A stretch of DNA of 64,000 nucleotides from an uncultured Cohaesibacter sp. (GTDB taxonomy: Bacteria; Pseudomonadota; Alphaproteobacteria; Rhizobiales; Cohaesibacteraceae). Shown in pieces: positions 51,859-60,654 of this stretch; position 1 is the first letter of the stretch, and the number at the start of each line of letters is the position of its first letter. The notes beneath the pieces are model-generated. The model was not told the origin of the DNA and searched no databases. It worked only from the letters and a program-made list of their open reading frames with translations. The stretch lies in NCBI RefSeq assembly GCF_963664735.1, contig NZ_OY761553.1, positions 3,531,001-3,595,000 on the forward strand. Reading direction: 5' to 3'. The translations under genes and the position numbers were made by a program.

Positions 51859-53352
51859 TGTTGAAAAAGTCGCTCTTGAAGTAATCGCTTGGTCCTGATT
51901 CAATCCTTTTAGGAAAAGGGGGGATTTGCGAATGCTGGGGCCAAGGCAAGTTGCGCAGGCAGCACTCTTTTATGAGTTTTCGATTGAAAGTCACGTTCCT
52001 TCTGACCACTTACTCAGGAAGGTCGACCACTTTCTCGATCTGAGTGAGGTCAGATCTTTCCTTGCTCCCTATTACAGCAGCCAGGGCCGCCCTTCGATTG
52101 ATCCAGAACTGATGATCAGGATGTTGTTGGTCGGCTACATTATGGGCATTCGCTCCGAGCGGCGCCTTTGCGACGAGGTTCATCTGAACTTGGCTTATCG
52201 TTGGTTTTGTCGGTTGGATCTGGCGGATCCCGTGCCGGACCATTCAACATTTTCCAAGAACAGACATGGCCGTTTCCGGGATAGCGATCTTTTCCGCCAC
52301 CTCTTCGAACTGGTGTTGACCCGCTGCATCGCAGAAGGGCTTGTAGGCGGAGAGGCTCTGGGTGTTGATGCGTCTATCGTGCAAGCTGATGCAAAGCGGC
52401 TGAACAAAGTTGAAGCATCAGACTGGACGCCAGAACGGATCACGCGGGCAACAGAAGAATACTTCGAGACCCTTGATGATGCCGCTTTCGGCGCGGCAAC
52501 GCCCGTGAAGCCAAAAGTGCTATCGCCCGTTGATCCAGCAGCACGCTTTACCGGGGCAAAGAAGGCCTATTCGATCTTCGCCTATTCTACCAACTATCTG
52601 GTGGACCTCGATAATGCCGTGATTGTTGACGTTGAAACAACCGCGCCGATCCGGCAGGCGGAAGTCAATGCCGCTCTGGATATGGTTGATCGTGTTGAGG
52701 AGAAGTTTGGTATATACCCAGAACGCTTCGTCGGTGATGGTGCTTATGGCAATGCCGAAACACTGGGTTGGCTCGTTCATGAAAAAGGTATCGAGCCACA
52801 TGTTCCAGTCCTCGACAGATCGCAGCGGTTCGACCAAACATTCTCGAGGACCGACTTCAAATTCGACTATGAGAATGACCGATACATTTGCCCTGATGGC
52901 AAAGATTTGCTGCCCAGTCGCCGTCAATTCCAGACAATCCGCCCCAAAGCGAAGGACGATGAAATCATCCGGTATCGCGCTGCCAAAGCGGACTGTCAGA
53001 GCTGCGAATTGAAGTTCAGATGTTGCCCAAACACTGCCACCCGCCACATCACCAGATCGATCCATGAAGGAGCGCGAGACTTCGCCCGAGATCTGGCAGA
53101 TACAGATGCCTATATCGCCTCAAGACGCGCAAGGCGAAAAGTAGAGATGCTGTTCGCTCATATGAAGAAGATCATGGGGCTGAATAGACTGCGTCTTCGA
53201 GGCCCAAATGGAGCAAAAGACGAGTTCACACTGGCAGCCACAGCGCAAAACCTGCGCAAGATGGCAAAGCTGCTCCCAACTCCGGCATGAGGGAGCATCG
53301 AGCCTCCCAAAACCGCCCTCCGTTTTGCGCTGCAACACTTAATTTTTCAACA
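51859..53352 (+). mobile_element. IS1182-type insertion sequence
   Basis: A single transposase gene lies between inverted copies of TGTTGAAAAA (51859-51868 and 53343-53352 as TTTTTCAACA). Weaker similarity continues a few bases outward, so the true tips may lie up to about 10 bases further out. No clear target duplication could be fixed. Confidence 0.75.
51932..53290 (+). CDS. IS1182-family transposase (DDE)
   Basis: A 452-residue intact transposase. The N-terminal DNA-binding part (DHLLRKVDHFLDLSEVRSFL...GRPSIDPELMIRMLLVGYIMGI) is typical. The catalytic triad is expected at Asp in LGVDASIVQADA, Asp in FVGDGAYGNAE and Glu in RRKVEMLFAHMKK; a Cys-rich CQSCELKFRCCP element lies before the last. 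ATG 51932 follows an AGGAAAAGGGGGG site. No frameshift is seen, so the copy may be active. Confidence 0.92.
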   Translation: MLGPRQVAQAALFYEFSIESHVPSDHLLRKVDHFLDLSEVRSFLAPYYSSQGRPSIDPELMIRMLLVGYIMGIRSERRLCDEVHLNLAYRWFCRLDLADPVPDHSTFSKNRHGRFRDSDLFRHLFELVLTRCIAEGLVGGEALGVDASIVQADAKRLNKVEASDWTPERITRATEEYFETLDDAAFGAATPVKPKVLSPVDPAARFTGAKKAYSIFAYSTNYLVDLDNAVIVDVETTAPIRQAEVNAALDMVDRVEEKFGIYPERFVGDGAYGNAETLGWLVHEKGIEPHVPVLDRSQRFDQTFSRTDFKFDYENDRYICPDGKDLLPSRRQFQTIRPKAKDDEIIRYRAAKADCQSCELKFRCCPNTATRHITRSIHEGARDFARDLADTDAYIASRRARRKVEMLFAHMKKIMGLNRLRLRGPNGAKDEFTLAATAQNLRKMAKLLPTPA

Positions 53353-53547
53353 GAATTGGCGGATTGCGGTCATTTCCTGCAGGTGCGAGATCCGTGGTAC
53401 CGCAGGCCAAAGCGGACAATTATGAGGCTTTTCGAGATGAACGCGTGCAACCATCAGCAGTCTATGATAAAAATATCTCAACCAGTCGGCTGATCTGGTT
53501 GCGATTTCTTTCAGCCTCCATCGATTTCAAGCTGAAGGAACGCCGAT

Positions 53548-54372
53548 ATGCGAATGCACTTTGGGTGCCGATTTTCTTTTTCCCTTCCTGCTCCGACTCC
53601 GATGATCTTGCTGCTCAACGTGCACTATTCACGAGCCAGCGATCTCGAACGTCCGGATCTTCTAGTTGTTGATCCTGCTATTCCGATCGAGGCATTCAGG
53701 GATCCGTTCGGAAACTGGGGCAACCGGATTTTGGCACCCGCAGGCTCGGTTACGGTTTCCACTGATGGCGTCATCAGAGATTCTGGCACTCCGGATTCCA
53801 TCAATGAAAACGCTCGTCAGATGCCGGTTGAGCAATTACCGAGCGAGGTGCTGACCTATCTTCTGCCCAGCCGATATTGCGAATCTGACCTGCTTTCCGA
53901 TTTCGCATGGCAGAGCTTTGGCCACACTCCTTTGGGATGGCAGCGAGTTCAGGCCGTTTGCGATTATGTTCATAATCAAATCCGTTTCGGTTATGAACAT
54001 TCGAGGCCAACCCGGACTGCTCTGGAAACGTATCAAGAGCGAGTTGGCGTATGTCGCGACTTTACCCACCTGGCAATAGCCTTTTGCCGCAGCCTTAATA
54101 TTCCCGCACGTTACTGCACGGGCTACATTAGCGACGTGGGGCAGGGAGTGGTGGATGCGCCAATGGACTTTGCCGCCTGGATGGAGGTTTTTCTCGGAGG
54201 ACGTTGGTGGGTGTTCGATCCGCGCAACAACGATCTCCGTTTTGGCCGCGTTCTTATTGCGCGCGGTCGTGATGCGGCTGATGTGCCCATGGCTCACAGT
54301 TTCGGACAGCACGAATTGACAGACTTCTCTGTCTGGATAGATGAAGTGTCAGAAAATAATTCCTCATGCTGA
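53548..54372 (+). CDS. Transglutaminase-like family protein
   Basis: A 274-residue protein with an N-terminal beta domain (PMILLLNVHYSRASDLERPD, APAGSVTVSTDGVIRDSG) and a transglutaminase-like core. The core holds the nucleophile in GVCRDFTHLAIAFCR and an Asp in WWVFDPRNN. At the position where transglutaminase cores usually carry His (His-Ala-Trp) this protein has Ala (DFAAWMEVF), so classical Cys-His-Asp chemistry is in doubt; some relatives may share this. No signal peptide is obvious. A different family member lies at 63021-63887. Confidence 0.8.
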   Translation: MRMHFGCRFSFSLPAPTPMILLLNVHYSRASDLERPDLLVVDPAIPIEAFRDPFGNWGNRILAPAGSVTVSTDGVIRDSGTPDSINENARQMPVEQLPSEVLTYLLPSRYCESDLLSDFAWQSFGHTPLGWQRVQAVCDYVHNQIRFGYEHSRPTRTALETYQERVGVCRDFTHLAIAFCRSLNIPARYCTGYISDVGQGVVDAPMDFAAWMEVFLGGRWWVFDPRNNDLRFGRVLIARGRDAADVPMAHSFGQHELTDFSVWIDEVSENNSSC

Positions 54373-54673
54373 GGCTAAATAATTTCGTATTTTCCATGCT
54401 CAAGAAAACATTGTTGTTCCATGAATTTAAATATTTATTGAGTTTTTAAAGTTAATAGTAATTTTGTCGGTTTGAATTGATCGATATTTTATAAGCTTGC
54501 AAAATAAATAATGATCCCTATATATAGTATATCCGCAAAAGCGACGCGAGAAATTCTTTCCATCTTTCAATTTAAAATTCTAGCTTTTGAAACTCTGTTC
54601 CCCGAATCCTATTTGGTTTTGGATGTTTTTCAGAGTGGATCAGAGTCTGGACATGTTCGAAAAGGCATCAATC
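54373..54673. other. AT-rich leader of the divergent cold-shock gene
   Basis: No gene is seen. The stretch is very AT-rich, with a TATATATAG tract around 54517-54530. Long untranslated leaders are usual for cold-shock genes, so part of this is probably the 5' leader; no specific motif is claimed. Confidence 0.4.
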
Positions 54674-54883
54674 ATGACAATTGGTACAGTGAAATACTAC
54701 AATGCAACGAAGGGTTTCGGCGCTATCATACCGAACAATGGCACCAAAGAAGCTCTCGTTCATATCTCAGACATCAAGCTGGCAGGGCTGACCAGCCTGA
54801 TTGACGGCTTGCAGCTTTCCTATGACCTGCAAAGAAACACTTGCAGCAAGCGGCGGGCCGTCAACCTCCAACTCGTTGACTAA
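54674..54883 (+). CDS. Divergent cold-shock domain protein
   Basis: A 69-residue single cold-shock domain starting MTIGTVKYYNATKGFGAI. RNA-binding aromatic positions are altered: the usual KWFN is KYYN, RNP1 KGFGFI is KGFGAI and RNP2 VFVHIS is ALVHIS. The fold should hold, but nucleic-acid stacking must be weaker or different. ATG 54674 matches the family start. A small basic protein gene follows after 51 bases, probably co-transcribed. Confidence 0.8.
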   Translation: MTIGTVKYYNATKGFGAIIPNNGTKEALVHISDIKLAGLTSLIDGLQLSYDLQRNTCSKRRAVNLQLVD

Positions 54884-54934
54884 AAAATATTGATGGCTGC
54901 ATCAGAAACAATCATCTCACATAAGGAAAATTAA

Positions 54935-55144
54935 ATGACCAGTATTGCCAGAACCAAGGCAGAAGCACGGCTTGCCGCTGTTCAGAAGTCTCAAAAGGAG
55001 GTTATAAGCGAACAGGAAGAGCGGACCCTTAAAAACCGCGAAAATATCTCGCGTCTTAGGGCGCTGCGGCTCGCCAAAGAAAGCGTAGACCAGACCCAGA
55101 ATGCTGCAAAAAGCCCTGTGCGAAGACGTCAGAAGGCTCGCTAA
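54935..55144 (+). CDS. Small charged alpha-helical protein next to csp
   Basis: This 69-residue, highly charged protein has a predicted continuous helix (EQEERTLKNRENISRLRALRLAKES) and a basic tail (RRRQKAR). Small proteins with the ISRLRALRLAK pattern occur next to cold-shock genes in rhizobia, but their function is unknown. An AAGGAAAA ribosome site precedes the ATG. RNA binding together with the cold-shock protein is conceivable. Confidence 0.65.
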   Translation: MTSIARTKAEARLAAVQKSQKEVISEQEERTLKNRENISRLRALRLAKESVDQTQNAAKSPVRRRQKAR

Positions 55145-55415
55145 CTGGTTCTCACATCACAGCCTTTAACCGGCTAGCATTCCGTTAATATCTAAATAAA
55201 CTTTATCGTCGTGATGTAAAATTATTAAAAATACTATCCGCAGAAATGATATTTTTCGAATTTGAAAAATAAAGCTATCTATTTCCGAATGGATAGTCTA
55301 CACAGAGCACGCAATTTAATTTCGCAATTCTGTTCCTTTCGGCCCAGCATTCGACGTTGAGGCTGCCAATTCGCCGCATATCGCGGGCGATATATTTAAT
55401 AAGGAACACAGTAAT

Positions 55416-55625
55416 ATGATTACTGGTACAGTCAAGTTTTTCAATTCCACCAAAGGTTTCGGTTTCATTGCTCCTGATGACGGCGGCAAAGATGCTTTCG
55501 TTCACATCTCAGCAGTCGAACGCTCTGATATCTTCTCCCTTACCGAAGGCCAGAAGATCTCCTACGAGTTGGAAGCCGGTCGGGATGGAAAAAGCTCTGC
55601 AGTCAATCTGCAAGCAGCTGACTGA
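55416..55625 (+). CDS. Cold-shock protein (CspA family)
   Basis: A canonical 69-residue cold-shock protein with RNP1 KGFGFI and RNP2 AFVHIS, starting MITGTVKFFNSTKGFGFIAPDDGG. It binds single-stranded RNA or DNA and melts mRNA structure. An AAGGA site precedes the ATG, and a roughly 270-base spacer upstream may hold its leader. Contrast with the altered paralogue 0.7 kb upstream. Confidence 0.93.
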   Translation: MITGTVKFFNSTKGFGFIAPDDGGKDAFVHISAVERSDIFSLTEGQKISYELEAGRDGKSSAVNLQAAD

Positions 55626-56010
55626 TAAGCTACCAAGCCGGCATGCATTATGCCGGCTTGATGTCTATCTTGGAACATAATGGCAACAAAATTTGCTATA
55701 GAAGAGACTGCATCCACCTAAATCCCTCCTCAAATAAGCTAGGCCACCAGATAAAAAGTTCTGTTGCTATGCCCATTGTCCTGCCTCGCCCCCTCCAAAA
55801 TGCTGCAGCTCGCTCGAATGACAGCAATGGGAAAGCTTCGCTGAAACAAGCGCTGACTAGCAAATGGCCGGTATCGGCCAGCTACGTCACCGACCTTATT
55901 ATGTTCAAATCACACCCACTCAAGTTGCGATAGGCGGCCAGATTTATGAGGGCCAGCTAGCGAACTGCCCCAGCAAGTTCGAGCTTGACACGAACCGCCC
56001 AAACCGATCG
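55626..56010. other. Intergenic region after the cold-shock gene
   Basis: No gene is seen in these 385 bases. A perfect 10-bp stem (AAGCCGGCAT / ATGCCGGCTT, 55636-55660) directly follows the cold-shock gene; it lacks a T-run but is the likely transcript end. The rest shows no recognisable element. Confidence 0.5.
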
Positions 56011-56732
56011 CTATCCGAATTTTCGGGCAAGAAGATCTTTGATGCGCTGGGGCTCTCGCCCCAATAGTCTTTTCAAGGTTGGATCAATCATCGCGAATTC
56101 TCCCTCCCGGGCAGCGCGATAATAGCCCGTCATAACTCTAATGACGCTTTCCGGAATCCCATGATCCCGCGCAGTCTTGACCATAGTGTCTTCGCTAATG
56201 ATGCAGCGCTCTATGGATTGGCCGACGATTTCTCCTGCCAGTCGTGCAAGATCCCCCATATCGAGTGCTTCACTGCCGACCAAAGGAGGTGTTGGGCCGT
56301 CGTGCGTTTCGTGACCGCTCAGGAACAGGGCATCCACCTCGGCCAGGTCTTGGTGGGTCGTCCAGGCAACCTTGCCGTCCTCGGGGCCGGTCAGACAGCG
56401 GCTCTCAAGCCCTCTTGCATGCATACTGATGGCGCTATCAGCATAAAACCCGTGACGCAACGCCGTCCATGCAAGGCCGGATTGCGCCAGCATTGCCTCG
56501 GTCGCAGCGTGATCTCTGCCCGGAGGGAAGTGTGATTGTGAGTTGCTTGAGACCTGACTGGTATAGAGCAATCGCTTCACGCCCAACTCCTTTGCCACAG
56601 CTATGGCTGTTTCATGTTGGGCCAGTGCATTGCCTCCGGATGCAGCTGCATTTGAAGACACAAGCAGCAGTCGCGCTGCACCGTCCCAAGCAGAGCGCAA
56701 ACTGTCAGCATCATTGTAGTCGCCCTTTCTCA

Positions 56733-57663
56733 GGACCTGATTCAAAAGTAGTTGAGCGATATCAGCAGGTTGTGGTTGAACCGTCTTTGCTTAGAAGATG
56801 GAGAAAGCCATGGCCTGGAATGATATCGCCCGCTGCCAGTATAATCGGGATAAGCTGCGCTATCCAACCGATTTGACTGATGGAGAATGGAAAATTATAG
56901 AACCGCTTCTGCCTCCAGCAAAGACTGGCGGCCGTCCTCGAACGACCAATCTTCGCGAAGTGGTCAATGCAATCCTGTATATCGCGGGAAGTGGTTGCCA
57001 ATGGCGTATGTTGCCCAAGGAATTTCCGCCTTTGTCGACCGTGCGCGGCTATTTCTATTGCTGGCGAAATGACGGGCTGTGGCAAACCATCAACCATTTG
57101 CTTGTAATGAGTTGCCGCGAACTGGAAGGTCATGAGGCCAGCCCGACGGCTGGAGTAATTGATAGCCAGAGCGTAAAAACGACAGAAAGCGGCGGCATTC
57201 GTGGCTATGATGCAGGAAAAAAGATCAATGGTCGGAAACGGCACATCGTAACCGACACCATCGGCCTGATGCTTGTCGTGCAGGTGCATTCCGCCGCCAT
57301 ACAGGATCGTGATGGAGCTCCAGATCTGCTCAAGGCCATCCGTTACCGCTTCCCGTGGCTACGCCTCGTATTCGCCGACGGTGGCTATGCCGGAGATAAA
57401 CTCAAAAGTGCCATTGCTGGTCATGGCAACTGGAAAGTTCGGATCATTAAGCGTTCCGACACAGCGAAGGGATTCCAACTGCTCCCCAGACGCTGGGTCG
57501 TCGAACGAACATTTGCTTGGCTTGGACGCTGCAGGAGATTGGCGAAGGACTGGGAAAGATCAATCCCAAGCTCAACGGCTTGGACCTATATTGCAAGTAT
57601 CCGCACCATGGTTAGAAGGCTCGCAACATATTGTTATCTTTGATGGACTTTTGAATCGGGCAC
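56733..57663 (+). mobile_element. IS5-family insertion sequence (IS1031-like, 3-bp TSD)
   Basis: The ends are imperfect inverted repeats; GATTCAAAAGT is shared exactly at both ends. The element is flanked by the direct repeat TCA (56730-56732 and 57664-57666), a TNA-type duplication as in the IS1031 group. It contains one intact transposase gene. Confidence 0.9.
56798..57643 (+). CDS. IS5-family transposase
   Basis: A 281-residue DDE transposase: YPTDLTDGEWKIIEPLLPPAKTGGRPRT at the start, catalytic Asp in GVIDSQSVKT, Asp in VFADGGYAGD and Glu in RRWVVERTFAWLGRCRR. The reading frame is continuous, so the element may still be mobile. It lies antisense to the gene it interrupts. Confidence 0.93.
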   Translation: MEKAMAWNDIARCQYNRDKLRYPTDLTDGEWKIIEPLLPPAKTGGRPRTTNLREVVNAILYIAGSGCQWRMLPKEFPPLSTVRGYFYCWRNDGLWQTINHLLVMSCRELEGHEASPTAGVIDSQSVKTTESGGIRGYDAGKKINGRKRHIVTDTIGLMLVVQVHSAAIQDRDGAPDLLKAIRYRFPWLRLVFADGGYAGDKLKSAIAGHGNWKVRIIKRSDTAKGFQLLPRRWVVERTFAWLGRCRRLAKDWERSIPSSTAWTYIASIRTMVRRLATYCYL

Positions 57664-57847
57664 TCACACGGACACCGAGAGCGGCAAGGTGAGAGAGTTT
57701 TTCTGGTTCTCGAACACTTACACCAATCTGCTCTGCTGGCACGAGGCGCAACAGCGCCTCCAAGACAAGTCCGCCAAGTTTTCCCGAGGCCCCGGTAACA
57801 ACAAGCATTGTTCAATCTCCAATCGTAAGTTTGGTGGCACTGACGCC

Positions 57848-57863
57848 CAATTCATTTTAATTG
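57848..57863. promoter_or_regulatory. Candidate LysR operator between lysR and the split gene
   Basis: CAATT-N6-AATTG is a perfect inverted repeat midway in the 119-base divergent spacer. LysR regulators usually bind imperfect dyads here and control both genes. The assignment rests on position alone. Confidence 0.4.
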
Positions 57864-57927
57864 TTCGACACAATGACTGTTTTCAAATAGTAAGATAAGA
57901 GAGCCAAATTCGAACAGGTTGTTCTGT

Positions 57928-58827
57928 ATGGAGAGCAAAGTTTCTTTTGATGATCTAACCGTCCTGCTCGCAGTGCTTCGTGACGGGGGCTTTCGTGCGG
58001 CCGCTCGCCGACTTGGTGTTGCACCATCAAAGGTTAGTACGACAATCTCGCGAATTGAGGCGCAGCTTGGTGTGCCGGTTTTGCGTCGCACGACCAGAAG
58101 CCTGCATCTCACCGATGAAGGAAAATTGCTTGTGGACCGGGTTACACCGCTCTTGTCTGCCGTGGATGCCGCTTGTCTTGAGGTGGTCAATCTTGGCGGG
58201 CGGGTGCGAGGGCGCCTGAAACTGAATGTACCCGGTGCGGTAATGCCAGATATCCTGCCTCCACTTCTTGCCGAATATCGCCTCCAACATCCAGGGGTGG
58301 AGGTGGAGATCATGGTCGAAAACGATCTGGTGGATGTCGTAGCCGCTGGTTGTGATGCAGGTATCCGCTATGGCAGCGTTCTGGAACAAGACATGATTTC
58401 TATCCCGATCGGTCCTCGCACACAGCAGATGGCATTGGCAGTAGCCCCCACCTATTTGCAGAAACATGGCATGCCTCTTGAACCGAAGGATCTAACGGCA
58501 CACAGCGCGATCCGGTACCGCCTGAAGGACGGCCCGCTGTTGCCTTGGACGCTGTGCAGAGAGGGGCAGTTCATGGAGGTAAAGCCAAACAATGCCCTCA
58601 TCTTGAGTGTGAATGCAATTGACACGGGGCTGCGTTACACGAGAGCGGGTATGGGTGTCATTCAGACATTCCGTAACTGGCTGGATGAGGATTTTGCCAA
58701 CGGCAGGCTGGTGCCGGTTCTTCCAGATTGGTGGCCCGAGATGGATGGACCACGTCTTTACTATCCCAATCGGTCCGCGCCGCAGCCACTGCGCAGCTTT
58801 ATCGAAATTTGCCGGTCCGCCGTTTAG
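57928..58827 (+). CDS. LysR-family transcriptional regulator
   Basis: A 299-residue regulator with the N-terminal winged helix (FDDLTVLLAVLRDGGFRAAARRLGVAPSKVSTTISRIEAQLGVPVLRRTTRSLHLTDEG) and a periplasmic-binding-like effector domain (GRLKLNVPGAVMPDILPPLLAEY...). It resembles the subgroup that controls adjacent oxidoreductase genes. It is divergent from the split NmrA-like gene, so its natural target may be gone. ATG 57928 matches the family start; the ribosome site is weak. Confidence 0.9.
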   Translation: MESKVSFDDLTVLLAVLRDGGFRAAARRLGVAPSKVSTTISRIEAQLGVPVLRRTTRSLHLTDEGKLLVDRVTPLLSAVDAACLEVVNLGGRVRGRLKLNVPGAVMPDILPPLLAEYRLQHPGVEVEIMVENDLVDVVAAGCDAGIRYGSVLEQDMISIPIGPRTQQMALAVAPTYLQKHGMPLEPKDLTAHSAIRYRLKDGPLLPWTLCREGQFMEVKPNNALILSVNAIDTGLRYTRAGMGVIQTFRNWLDEDFANGRLVPVLPDWWPEMDGPRLYYPNRSAPQPLRSFIEICRSAV

Positions 58828-59023
58828 ATGTGTCGCTCTAGGTCCGTTTCAGATGTTGAAATCTGACAATACGATTAGGAGCGTGGCGAATGTCCGCTTC
58901 AAAGAAACGGTAATGTTGCATTTCTAGATTGGGCGAATGACCGCTAATGGGATGTGCCGGCTGCTTCCCCCAACTCAGCAGGTTATAGTTTGACTGTTTC
59001 ACCTGCAGATTAGGAGAAGTGGC

Positions 59024-59423
59024 ATGACGAAGAAAGCAATTGATGCATTGATGTCGATTGGTATCGATATCGGCAAGGACACATTTCATCTGGTTGGCTT
59101 TGATTATGATGGCCAACTTGTTCTGCGCAAGAAGATAAAGCGACTTGCCTTGCTGCAGACTTTCGAAAAGCTCCCAATATGCGTTGTCGGCATGGAAGCG
59201 TGCCTGAGCGCTCACTTTGTCAGCCGATCCTTGCGCAAGTTGGGATTTGAGCCTCGAATTATTCCTGCCATTTATGTGAAGCCGTTCATCAAGGGGCAGA
59301 AGAATGACTACAATGATGCTGAGGCTATTGCGGAAGCAGCCTTGCGGACGAACTTGCCGACAGTCCCCGAGAAAAGCCAGGATCAGCTCGACTTGCAAGC
59401 TCTCCATCGTGTCAGGTCTCGCT
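59024..59423 (+). pseudogene. IS110-family transposase, N-terminal fragment
   Basis: About 133 residues remain, starting MTKKAIDALMSIGIDIGKDTFHL, the first Asp strand of the DEDD RuvC-like domain, and reaching DQLDLQALHRVRSR. Homology stops exactly at the left end of the IS3-family element. The C-terminal half with the Ser recombinase-like motif is not found on the other side of that element. Confidence 0.85.
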
Positions 59424-59486
59424 TGGACCTGTCACGGAATTGTTCCGCTCCTTTGAAAGCATATTATGCAGCAAAGGAGATTTGTT

Positions 59487-59762
59487 ATGGGACGAACCAA
59501 AAGCGAAGAATTTCGACAAGAAGCGGTGCGTATTGCACTGACCAGCGGCCTCACACGCAAGCAGGTTGCCTCTGACCTAGGCGTAGGCCTGTCGACGTTG
59601 AATAAATGGGTGACCACCCACAAAACCACGAGTGACGTGACGAGCGAGGATCTGGAACTAGCCAAGGAGAATGAACGCCTTCGACGAGAGATCCGTATCC
59701 TCAAGGAGGAGCGGGACATTCTAAAAAAGGCAACGGTGTTCTTCGCGAGCCAAAAGTCATGA
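59487..59762 (+). CDS. IS3-family OrfA (helix-turn-helix)
   Basis: A 91-residue protein with a HTH (SGLTRKQVASDLGVGLSTLNKWV) and a leucine-zipper-like ELAKENERLRREIRILKEERDILKK. The heptamer A_AAA_AAG at 59723-59729, in correct phase, would allow -1 frameshifting into OrfB to make the fused transposase. It starts at ATG 59487 after AAAGGAGA. Confidence 0.9.
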   Translation: MGRTKSEEFRQEAVRIALTSGLTRKQVASDLGVGLSTLNKWVTTHKTTSDVTSEDLELAKENERLRREIRILKEERDILKKATVFFASQKS

Positions 59763-60616
59763 GGTTCAGATTTATCGAAGAACACCGGAATATCTTCTCT
59801 ATCACACGGCTTTGTCAGGTGATGGAAGTCAGCACCAGGGGCTTTCGTGCTTTCTGCAAGCGCCCTGCCAGCCAAAGGCAACGAACAGATATGATTGTTC
59901 TGGCCCATATCAAGGAGCAGTCGCGCCTCAGTCTTGGCAGTTATGGCCGTCCACGCATGACAGAAGAATTGAAGGAACTTGGTCTGAATGTTGGCCATCG
60001 GCGCGTTGGTCGCCTGATGCGGGAGAATGGCATTTGTGTGAAGCGCACCCGCAAATACAAAGCCACAACTGACAGTAATCATGGCTTCAATGTTGCGCCC
60101 AACCTTCTGAACCGGGACTTCTTTGCCGATAGACCCAACCAGAAGTGGGCTGGCGACATCAGCTATATCTGGACCCGCGAGGGATGGCTGTATCTGGCGG
60201 TGATCCTGGATCTTCACTCTCGCCGAGTGGTCGGCTGGGCTGTCAGCAACCGCATGAAACGGGATTTAGCGATCCGTGCACTGAATATGGCAATTGCTTT
60301 GCGACGTCCTCCCGAAGGCTGCATTCACCAATCTGACCGAGGCAGTCAGTATTGCTCACATGACTATCAGAAAATCCTACGCCAGCATGGCTTCACGCCA
60401 TCAATGAGTGGCAAGGGAAATTGTTATGACAATGCGGCAGTGGAGACATTCTTCAAGACGATCAAGGCCGAATTGATCTGGAGGAAAAGCTGGCAAACAA
60501 GACGGCAGGCGGAGGTCGCAATTTTTGAGTATATCAACGGTTTCTACAATCCGCGTAGAAAACACTCAGCTCTCGGCTGGAAAAGCCCCTTGGCTTTCGA
60601 GAGAAAAGCAGCCTAA
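59759..60616 (+). CDS. IS3-family OrfB (DDE integrase domain)
   Basis: This 285-residue frame lies in the -1 phase relative to OrfA and overlaps it by ATGA. The rve core has Asp in WAGDISYIWTREGWLYL, Asp in IHQSDRGSQY and Glu in NAAVETFFKTIKAEL, 35 residues apart as in DDE enzymes. It is intact to the C-terminal YNPRRKHSALGWKSP. Confidence 0.92.
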   Translation: MRFRFIEEHRNIFSITRLCQVMEVSTRGFRAFCKRPASQRQRTDMIVLAHIKEQSRLSLGSYGRPRMTEELKELGLNVGHRRVGRLMRENGICVKRTRKYKATTDSNHGFNVAPNLLNRDFFADRPNQKWAGDISYIWTREGWLYLAVILDLHSRRVVGWAVSNRMKRDLAIRALNMAIALRRPPEGCIHQSDRGSQYCSHDYQKILRQHGFTPSMSGKGNCYDNAAVETFFKTIKAELIWRKSWQTRRQAEVAIFEYINGFYNPRRKHSALGWKSPLAFERKAA

Positions 60617-60654
60617 ATGAGCACACGGAGCGGAACGAAACCGCGACAGGTCCA

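Larger units (their letters stand above)
56011..57808 (-). pseudogene. NmrA/QorB-like NAD(P)-binding protein gene split by an IS5-family element
   Basis: The N-terminal part (57664-57808) encodes MLVVTGASGKLGGLVLEALL, a Rossmann motif, to LGVRV. The C-terminal part (56011-56732) resumes with RKGDYNDADSLRSAWDGAARLLLVSS. The 931-base element between them, with one TCA target copy, disrupts codon continuity. Removed on paper, it gives an intact 287-residue reading frame, the length of QorB-type quinone/NmrA-like reductases. The LysR gene is divergent and was probably its regulator. The gene is expected to be inactive now. Confidence 0.9.
59424..60654 (+). mobile_element. IS3-family insertion sequence without target duplication
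   Basis: The element is bounded by inverted repeats TGGACCTGTC(A/G)CGG at 59424 and 60654, with TG...CA tips. Two overlapping transposase frames are intact. Flanking bases (GCT on the left, CCC on the right) do not match, and the left and right flanks are fragments of unrelated mobile genes, so the copy sits on a rearrangement junction. Confidence 0.88.

Noticed and set aside
51859-53352. GAAT on both sides of the IS1182-type element as target duplication
   Set aside because: The repeat tips are not fixed well enough; the matching bases may belong to extended inverted repeats.
53364-53672. Plus-strand open frame between the IS1182-type element and the transglutaminase gene
   Set aside because: It overlaps the better-supported transglutaminase start in another frame and shows no family features.
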